From positions 310,001-374,000 of the forward strand of contig NZ_FOAP01000008.1 of assembly GCF_900109545.1 (NCBI RefSeq): 64,000 nucleotides of DNA. The letters run 5' to 3'. The notes under the pieces are model-generated. The model did not search any database, had not been told where the DNA came from, and saw only the letters and a program-made list of their open reading frames with translations. This stretch comes from Stigmatella aurantiaca. GTDB taxonomy: Bacteria; Myxococcota; Myxococcia; Myxococcales; Myxococcaceae. The first letter of the stretch is position 1, and every line of letters starts with the position of its first letter. The position numbers and the translations under genes were made by a program. Below, in pieces: positions 59,151-64,000 of the stretch.

Positions 59151-61412
59151 ATGCGCGAAGGCACTTGGGGGCAGATAAGGCTGATTCTGCAAGTCTGGCT
59201 GGGCGTCTTGCTAATGACCGGATGTGGATATCCCGAAAGTCCGGATGAATCAGGTATGATGCGCTCTGCAATAGGGGGCGCGCAGGCGCGGAGCCGTATT
59301 GCTGCAGGAGGCGGGCACTCGCTGGCCATCCGGCCGGATGGCATGGTCTGGGCCTCAGGCAGGAACTCTTACGGCCAGCTTGGAGATGGTACTACCAGTA
59401 ACCGCACCATTCCGGTCCAGATACAAGGATTGAGTGGGATAGTCTCTGTAAGGGCCGGGTATTATCATTCGCTGGCCTTGCGTTACGACGGCACGGTTTG
59501 GGCTTCAGGTGATAATTACTATGGACAACTGGGAATTGGTTCTACCAGTGGCCGTGTGACACCGGTGCAAGTGCAGGGGCTGAATGGGGTAGTCTCCATC
59601 ACGGCAGGCGATTATCAGTCGTTGGGGCTACGTTCCAATGGGACCGTCTGGGCCTGGGGTAGAAACTCCAACGGTCAGTTAGGGGATGGCACTACCTTTA
59701 ATCGCTCTTTACCGGTGCAAGTGCAAGGATTGAGCGGGGTTTTGGCTATCGATGCAAGCTCTTCGCACGCGCTGGCCCTTCGCTCGGACGGTACTGTGTG
59801 GGCTTGGGGTGAAAACTATTACGGCCAACTGGGAGACGGCAGTAAGATCAGTCGCACTTCGCCAGTTCAGGTTCAAGGACTCAGTGGGGTTGTAGCCATC
59901 GCTGCCGGAAGTTCTCGCTCGATCGCGGTGCGCTCAGATGGGACTGTATGGGAATGGGGGTCGGTCTTTGTTAGTGAAGTTGATCTGTCCAGTTACTCCA
60001 TCAGCACCAAGACTACGCCAGTGCAAGTGCAAGGGTTGAGCGAAGTGTCAGCTGTTGACACAGATGATTCCCACTCGTTGGCGTTGCGCACCGATGGAAC
60101 TGTCTGGGGGTGGGGTAGAAACACTGAAGGTCAACTGGGGGATGGAACGAGAGTTGGCCGTCCAGCGCCGGTACAGGTTGTAGGCTTGAGCGGCATATCG
60201 GCCATCGTGACAAGTTATTCCCACTCGTTGGCGCTGCGTTCCGACGGCTCTGTTTGGGCCGTAGGGAGCAATGTTGCCGGTGAATTGGGAGATGGAACCA
60301 CGAGCAAGCACCTCTTTCCGGTGCAAGCGCAAGCCGAAAGTGGGATCGTAGCCACTGCTGCAGGAGATGCACACTCTTTATTGTTGCGCACGGACGGTAC
60401 TGTCTGGGCATCTGGTAAAAATTACTCCGGACAGTTAGGAGATGGTACCTGGAATAACCGCTTGAGCCAAGTGCAAGTGCAAGCACTCAGTGGAGCGGTC
60501 GCGGTCGCGGCGGGTGACAATCACTCCATTGCGCTGCGCTTCGATGGTACCGTATGGACTTGGGGTGACAATTTTTCAGGTGCGCTGGGAGATGGCACTC
60601 GGACCGGTCGCACCTCGCCTGTTCAAGTTCAAGGGCTCAGTGGAGTTGTGGCCATAGCCGCAGGCGCGGATCGCTCGTTGGCGTTGCGCTCAGATGGAAC
60701 TGTGTGGCAATGGGGGGCGCTTTTTGTTCGCGATACCGGACCTGGTAGTTCCGAGGGAGTATTGCAGTCCACGCCAGTGAAAGTGCAAGGGTTGAGTGGA
60801 GTCTTGAGCATTGCAGCAGGCGGCTATCACTCGTTGGCGCTGCGTTCCAATGGTACCGTTTGGGCGTGGGGTGAAAACCAAGGTGGCCAACTGGGTGACG
60901 GTTCTGGAAGCGGCAGCGCCGCACCGGTGTTGGTCCAAGGGTTGAGTGGGGCCTTGGCCATTGAGGCAGGCTATGGCCATTCGCTAGCGCTGCGCGCCAA
61001 CGGAACCGTATGGGCCTGGGGGGGGAACTCTTCTGGCCAACTTGGAGATGGTACGAACAGCACTCGCGTGGTGCCAACTCAGGTACAAGGGCTGGAAGGG
61101 GTTGTCACCATTGCTGCGAGCGGTGCCCATTCATTGGCACTTCGTACCGACGGTACTGCGTGGGTTTGGGGAGAAAACTCTGCTGGCCAGCTGGGCGACG
61201 GTAGCACCATCAATCGCAGCTTGCCGGTGCAAGTGCAAGGGGTGGGTGAAGTTGTATCCATCGATGCAGGTTCTTCTTATTCGATGCTGGTTCGCTCCGA
61301 CGGCGCCTTGTGGGTTTGGGGCACGAATTCTGATGGGCAGTTCGGTCAAGGTGGTTCCGCCTCGTACTCAACATTCCCAGTTCTCTCCTTGCTGTATCAA
61401 TCAGGGACGTAG
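59151..61412 (+). CDS. RCC1-repeat lipoprotein
   Basis: 753 aa. The start is the ATG at 59151, with GGAG seven bases upstream; a longer reading from 59097 adds 18 residues before the signal. The signal peptide ends in the lipobox Leu-Met-Thr-Gly-Cys. The mature part is about fourteen RCC1-type blades of ~50 residues, each with 'SLALRSDGTVWAWG' and 'GQLGDGT', so two beta-propellers are expected. Two blades carry longer insertions ('VWEWGSVFVSEVDLSSYS', 'VWQWGALFVRDTGPGSS'). Surface adhesion or protein binding is likely. Codon use is poorer in GC (about 50-55% by eye) than most of the window, suggesting transfer. The 3' end overlaps the GNAT gene by 16 bases. Confidence 0.9.
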   Translation: MREGTWGQIRLILQVWLGVLLMTGCGYPESPDESGMMRSAIGGAQARSRIAAGGGHSLAIRPDGMVWASGRNSYGQLGDGTTSNRTIPVQIQGLSGIVSVRAGYYHSLALRYDGTVWASGDNYYGQLGIGSTSGRVTPVQVQGLNGVVSITAGDYQSLGLRSNGTVWAWGRNSNGQLGDGTTFNRSLPVQVQGLSGVLAIDASSSHALALRSDGTVWAWGENYYGQLGDGSKISRTSPVQVQGLSGVVAIAAGSSRSIAVRSDGTVWEWGSVFVSEVDLSSYSISTKTTPVQVQGLSEVSAVDTDDSHSLALRTDGTVWGWGRNTEGQLGDGTRVGRPAPVQVVGLSGISAIVTSYSHSLALRSDGSVWAVGSNVAGELGDGTTSKHLFPVQAQAESGIVATAAGDAHSLLLRTDGTVWASGKNYSGQLGDGTWNNRLSQVQVQALSGAVAVAAGDNHSIALRFDGTVWTWGDNFSGALGDGTRTGRTSPVQVQGLSGVVAIAAGADRSLALRSDGTVWQWGALFVRDTGPGSSEGVLQSTPVKVQGLSGVLSIAAGGYHSLALRSNGTVWAWGENQGGQLGDGSGSGSAAPVLVQGLSGALAIEAGYGHSLALRANGTVWAWGGNSSGQLGDGTNSTRVVPTQVQGLEGVVTIAASGAHSLALRTDGTAWVWGENSAGQLGDGSTINRSLPVQVQGVGEVVSIDAGSSYSMLVRSDGALWVWGTNSDGQFGQGGSASYSTFPVLSLLYQSGT

Positions 61413-62206
61413 GTCATTTCGAGTTGAGAGAGCGCTGACCACACGAGGCTTGCCTGGAGAAAGAAGCGCTCGCAGAGTCCCTCAGGGACAATGGCGCTCA
61501 CGGCCAGGGGGTTGCCAGGATGTGCTGCGGCAATGGCCCGCAGCAGTCTGGTGTCGGCTTCTTGGTCTCTCGCCGCCGGTTCCACGGCGATGGCGCTCAA
61601 CGCCAGCGTGGGCGCGGACGTGTCTCCAAGCACGGCCACCGCGGGTCCAAGCCTGAACGCGCGAGCGGGAAGCGCCAAGCCCGCCACTGTGGAAGGGGCG
61701 AGCTGCCACGGCAACCCTTCGGGGAGCAGCCGTGTACACTCCGCGGGTTCCACCTCCTTCAGCGGGGAGGCGGGCTCGGGCGCAGGCGTTCCCGCGAAGC
61801 CGACGAGTCTGCGCACCCGTTGGAAGCCCATGCGCTCGTAGAGCTTCACCGCAGGGATGTTCTGCTCGATGACTTCCAGCAGCATCCGCGTGTCCCCACG
61901 GGCGCGAGCCTCTTCCACGAGTGGGCCCAGCATGGCGCCGCCGAGCTTGCGGTTCCGATAGGCAGGAATGATTCCCATCGCTGCGATTCGGCTCACACGC
62001 CCTCGCCGCGCGATCAGGATGAGGCCTACCGCCTCGCTTCCCTCGCGCGCGACCCGGCTGTCCACTAGGGAGATGTGCTCGCTCCGCACACGCGCGTCGA
62101 ACAGACACGGCGAATCCGGGACCTGGACGAAATAGTCCGCGAACGAGCGGGAGAAGAGAGTGGAGAGTTCTTGGAGCGAGAGTTCCGATGCGGGGGAGAG
62201 GTTCAT
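61397..62206 (-). CDS. GNAT-family N-acetyltransferase
   Basis: 269 aa. The acetyl-CoA site is in the first half: 'IAAMGIIPAYRNRKLGGAML' (motif A, with the R/Q-x-x-G-x-G/A loop as Arg-Asn-Arg-Lys-Leu-Gly-Gly) and 'AVKLYERMGFQRVRRL' (motif B). A second, GNAT-like half follows without an intact motif, giving a tandem or pseudo-tandem GNAT of ~270 residues. The substrate is unknown. It faces the RCC1 gene tail-to-tail. Confidence 0.85.
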   Translation of the reverse strand: MNLSPASELSLQELSTLFSRSFADYFVQVPDSPCLFDARVRSEHISLVDSRVAREGSEAVGLILIARRGRVSRIAAMGIIPAYRNRKLGGAMLGPLVEEARARGDTRMLLEVIEQNIPAVKLYERMGFQRVRRLVGFAGTPAPEPASPLKEVEPAECTRLLPEGLPWQLAPSTVAGLALPARAFRLGPAVAVLGDTSAPTLALSAIAVEPAARDQEADTRLLRAIAAAHPGNPLAVSAIVPEGLCERFFLQASLVWSALSQLEMTYVPD

Positions 62207-62237
62207 GGGAGAAACCGCCTCACGCGGGCGTGTTGTA

Positions 62238-62308
62238 AATGGCGGATTTGAGCGCCGGATCGTCGTTGGACTGGAGCGTCACCGTTCTGACGGCACGAAA
62301 CCGCCATT
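62238..62308. repeat. Short inverted repeat 60 bp apart
   Basis: AATGGCGGATT at 62238-62248 and AAACCGCCATT at 62298-62308 are inverted copies with one mismatch. They precede the IS3 remnant and could be a decayed element end or a chance dyad. Confidence 0.4.
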
Positions 62309-62337
62309 CGAGTCATGTACCGCGACAGCCGCGGCAC

Positions 62338-62432
62338 CTATCTCACTTGGCTATGTCAGTCCCGCCGAGTACGAGCGAAGGGCTGAAGTGCAGAGGCAGG
62401 CAGCGCAGTGAATCTGTCCACCGAAGTGGTTG
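62338..62432 (+). mobile_element. IS3-family remnant (transposase C-terminus and end)
   Basis: The reading 'ISLGYVSPAEYERRAEVQ' followed by a stop matches the very end of IS3-family OrfB integrases (family pattern HSxLGYxSPxEYERR). The bases just after, TGTCCACCGAAGTGG, look like an IS3-type terminal repeat. The rest of the element is gone, so it is not functional. Confidence 0.5.
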
Positions 62433-62469
62433 ACGCTCAATACCTCTTGGATAGGACGCAGGGAGGCGG

Positions 62470-63354
62470 CTACTGCGCTGGCTGGCACACCCAGAGGTCG
62501 GCCTTCGCGCTCTGAGCGCACCGATACCCTTCACCACAGGCATTCGGATCATGAGGAAGGCACGTGGGCCTGCAGCGGGTCACGTCGCAGGCCGACCCGG
62601 GTGGGCAAGGAGGATGCTCAGCACCACATCGCTCAACACATTCCATCCAGGCCTTGCCGGGCTCACTTGCTACATCGAACACCTCGCATTCACGCCCCTG
62701 CGGACAGGGAGACTGCTGGCAATGGGGGCCATACGCCTGGACACATCTCGAAACACCCTCGGCATACCGGACGCACTGTTGCGTGCTGGGACAGCCCTGT
62801 GCCTCGCAGCGAGGGAGACACACGGGCTGGGGCGTGACATCCGCGCAGAAAAACCCTTCTGGACAGCCCGTGGCCTCCTGCGGATGACAGGGGCGCCCAC
62901 ACCACCCCTCTGTGCCTGCGCAGACCAGCTCCCCTCCACATGCATACTCTTTGCTGCTGGGAGGCCTGAAGCATTCCTCACCCTCTTTGCGCACCCCCAC
63001 GGGGACGCAATAGCGGACCAACGGGCCTTCCTCCAGGGTGGGCAGGTTTTGGCAGGTTTGGCCTTCCGGGCACTGAGCATCCGTGAGGCACTCACTGTCG
63101 ATGCAGTAGCGCGTCCGGGTACGCTGATCCCGCAGGCACCCCAGGGGAACCTCGCAATCCGAACGGCTCTGGCATTCGCGTTGATAGGTCACCAAACGCC
63201 TGCGCGCCTCGATGCTCAGCACGGGACTGACAGGCCTTCCATCTGGAGCGGGCGTTCTGGGAGCCACCTGCAGGACTTCACTCCAGAGAAGGAGCAGCGG
63301 CACGCACAACAACGGGCCGACGAGTGCTGCGAATGCTGCTTGTCGGCGTGTCAT
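62470..63354 (-). CDS. Cysteine-rich, single-pass membrane protein
   Basis: 294 aa from the ATG at 63354. A hydrophobic segment near residues 5-25 ('FAALVGPLLCVPLLLLWSEV') is an anchor or signal. The outside part has about 36 cysteines in short repeated units such as 'CQSRSDCEVPLGCLRDQ', 'CIDSECLTDAQCPEGQTC', 'CVPVGVRKEGEECFRPPSS' and 'CGGELVCAGTEGWCGRPC', a pattern of delta-proteobacterial disulfide-rich surface proteins. A longer upstream frame is open but Arg-rich, so the ATG at 63354 is kept. Function unknown; possible adhesin or receptor. Confidence 0.75.
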   Translation of the reverse strand: MTRRQAAFAALVGPLLCVPLLLLWSEVLQVAPRTPAPDGRPVSPVLSIEARRRLVTYQRECQSRSDCEVPLGCLRDQRTRTRYCIDSECLTDAQCPEGQTCQNLPTLEEGPLVRYCVPVGVRKEGEECFRPPSSKEYACGGELVCAGTEGWCGRPCHPQEATGCPEGFFCADVTPQPVCLPRCEAQGCPSTQQCVRYAEGVSRCVQAYGPHCQQSPCPQGRECEVFDVASEPGKAWMECVERCGAEHPPCPPGSACDVTRCRPTCLPHDPNACGEGYRCAQSAKADLWVCQPAQ

Positions 63355-63869
63355 TCGCTGCAATGCCTCAAGCACTCGTTGCTCTTCTCGTCGCTCTCGC
63401 AGTACAACTCCGCTCCAGGCCCTGCCTGAAGCCCTCCATACCGCACGATTGCGTTTTCCGCCGCGAACGGTGGGACGTTGCGGTGGAGGCCGCCTATGGC
63501 AGATTCCGTGCCAACGACCGTCCTCCAATGAAAACAGGCGCTTGAGCGCGAAGGCGTCTTGAACACCGTCCACGATCGCGGACGGTGCTCGTCGGCAGTA
63601 CCAACCAGTCGGTAGCAGCCGCTCCACGGTACCAACCAGTTGGCAGCAGCTGCTTCACGGTACCAACCAGTCGGTAGCGGCCGCTCCACGGTACCAACCA
63701 GTCGGTAGCAGCCGCTCCACGGTACCAACCAGTCGGCAGCGGCCGTTTCACGGTACCAACCAGTCGGTAGCAGCCGCTGGCTGCTTCCGCAGTTCCCAGA
63801 CTGTGGGATTTGGGCCCACTGCGTGAGTGCCCGCGATGGTAGCGTGACCATCCAGGAGGTCACTCACCT
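63355..63869. other. Divergent intergenic region with tandem repeats
   Basis: 515 bases between the cysteine-rich gene (minus) and the exported protein start (plus). It holds a tandem 31-bp repeat block (63597-63779) and otherwise ordinary GC-rich sequence. I see no RNA gene or clear -35/-10 pair. Confidence 0.6.
63597..63779. repeat. Six tandem copies of a 31-bp unit
   Basis: Units of 31 bases starting at 63597, 63628, 63659, 63690, 63721 and 63752 share GGTACCAACCAGTCGGTAGC with variation in the second half (AGCCGCTCC, AGCTGCTTC or GGCCGTTTC). They are direct and without spacers, so not CRISPR; 31 is not a multiple of three, so not coding repeats. Each holds a KpnI-type GGTACC palindrome. 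Confidence 0.9.
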
Positions 63870-64000
63870 TTGATCCAACCGCTTAGATTGGCCCTGGCGC
63901 TCGCGCTCCTCTGGGGGACTGCGGCACGAGCCGAGCCGGTGCCTGGGGGACGCATCGAGCGCACGCGAGCTGTCACCATCGCGAGCGGCCCCGCCGAGCC
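63870..64000 (+). CDS. Exported protein, N-terminal fragment (cut by window edge)
   Basis: TTG start at 63870 with AGGAGG about ten bases upstream. The 43 visible residues include a signal peptide ('LRLALALALLWGTAARA') and the start of a mature chain ('EPVPGGRIERTRAVTIASG'). The opening resembles the DUF2381 family of myxobacteria, which have a short 'RxxRxVxIxxxPxEP' stretch after the signal, but the fragment is too short to be sure. It is divergent from the cysteine-rich gene. Confidence 0.55.
   Translation, partial: MIQPLRLALALALLWGTAARAEPVPGGRIERTRAVTIASGPAE

Noticed and set aside
63597-63779. CRISPR-like repeat array
   Set aside because: The 31-bp copies are directly adjacent with no spacers and vary internally, and no cas gene is visible.

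Overview
The window is a high-GC, densely coded bacterial chromosome segment that looks like a myxobacterium of the Myxococcaceae/Archangiaceae type (Myxococcus, Stigmatella or Archangium relatives). The reasons are a DUF2378/TIGR02265-like gene, many secreted lipoproteins and cysteine-rich 'CSDGNAC' proteins, a signal-peptide CHAT/TPR protein, a PrkA-DUF444-SpoVR sporulation/stress operon and weakly conserved promoters. The genus is an inference. I see no rRNA, complete tRNA, CRISPR array, intact insertion sequence or prophage.

Layout. 1-2.8 kb: start of a lipoprotein, a solute-binding-type protein, and a two-gene unit (TPR-like exported protein plus cysteine-rich lipoprotein) closed by a strong hairpin. 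3-6.5 kb (minus): M14 carboxypeptidase, CpxP/Spy-like protein, and a membrane sulfatase-fold protein with Thr at the nucleophile position. 6.8-12.5 kb: dnaE, an unknown 534-aa protein, a TerB-like protein. 12.7-15.7 kb: a four-gene polar amino-acid ABC transporter. 15.8-22.6 kb: secreted TPR-CHAT protease-like protein, carotenoid-oxygenase-family enzyme, a decayed reductase pseudogene, a small exported protein, a VOC protein. 22.8-30 kb: M3 oligopeptidase, glycogen phosphorylase, DUF2378 protein, M23 peptidase, an unknown protein. 30-34.7 kb: spoVR / DUF444 / prkA operon with a consensus -10 upstream. 35-40 kb: membrane glycosyltransferase, WD40-like protein, ruvX, then a pair resembling a type III secretion translocator and its TPR chaperone, without any visible secretion apparatus. 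40-46.7 kb: M48 protease, TPR lipoprotein, two ArsA/Get3-like ATPases, then a phasin-like protein, a ParA ATPase and a PhaR-domain protein. 46.8-58.6 kb: zinc-ribbon/low-complexity membrane protein, tatA, glycerophosphodiesterase, beta-barrel protein, a very large S41 protease, EI24 protein, glutamate-cysteine ligase. 58.6-64 kb: an accessory segment of lower GC with an RCC1-repeat lipoprotein, a GNAT acetyltransferase, an IS3 remnant, a cysteine-rich membrane protein, a 31-bp tandem repeat array and the start of an exported protein.

Several groups work together: the ABC operon imports amino acids; PrkA, DUF444 and SpoVR are a conserved co-occurring stress/sporulation unit; S41, M23, M48, M3 and M14 peptidases reflect heavy envelope and protein turnover. 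The most interesting candidates for undescribed biology are the ParA/phasin-like/PhaR cluster beside two ArsA ATPases (44.8-46.7 kb and 42.6-44.7 kb), the orphan translocator/chaperone pair (38.4-40.0 kb), and the exported CHAT protein built from ten exact 42-residue repeats. All functional calls come from reading motifs by eye; no database search was run.
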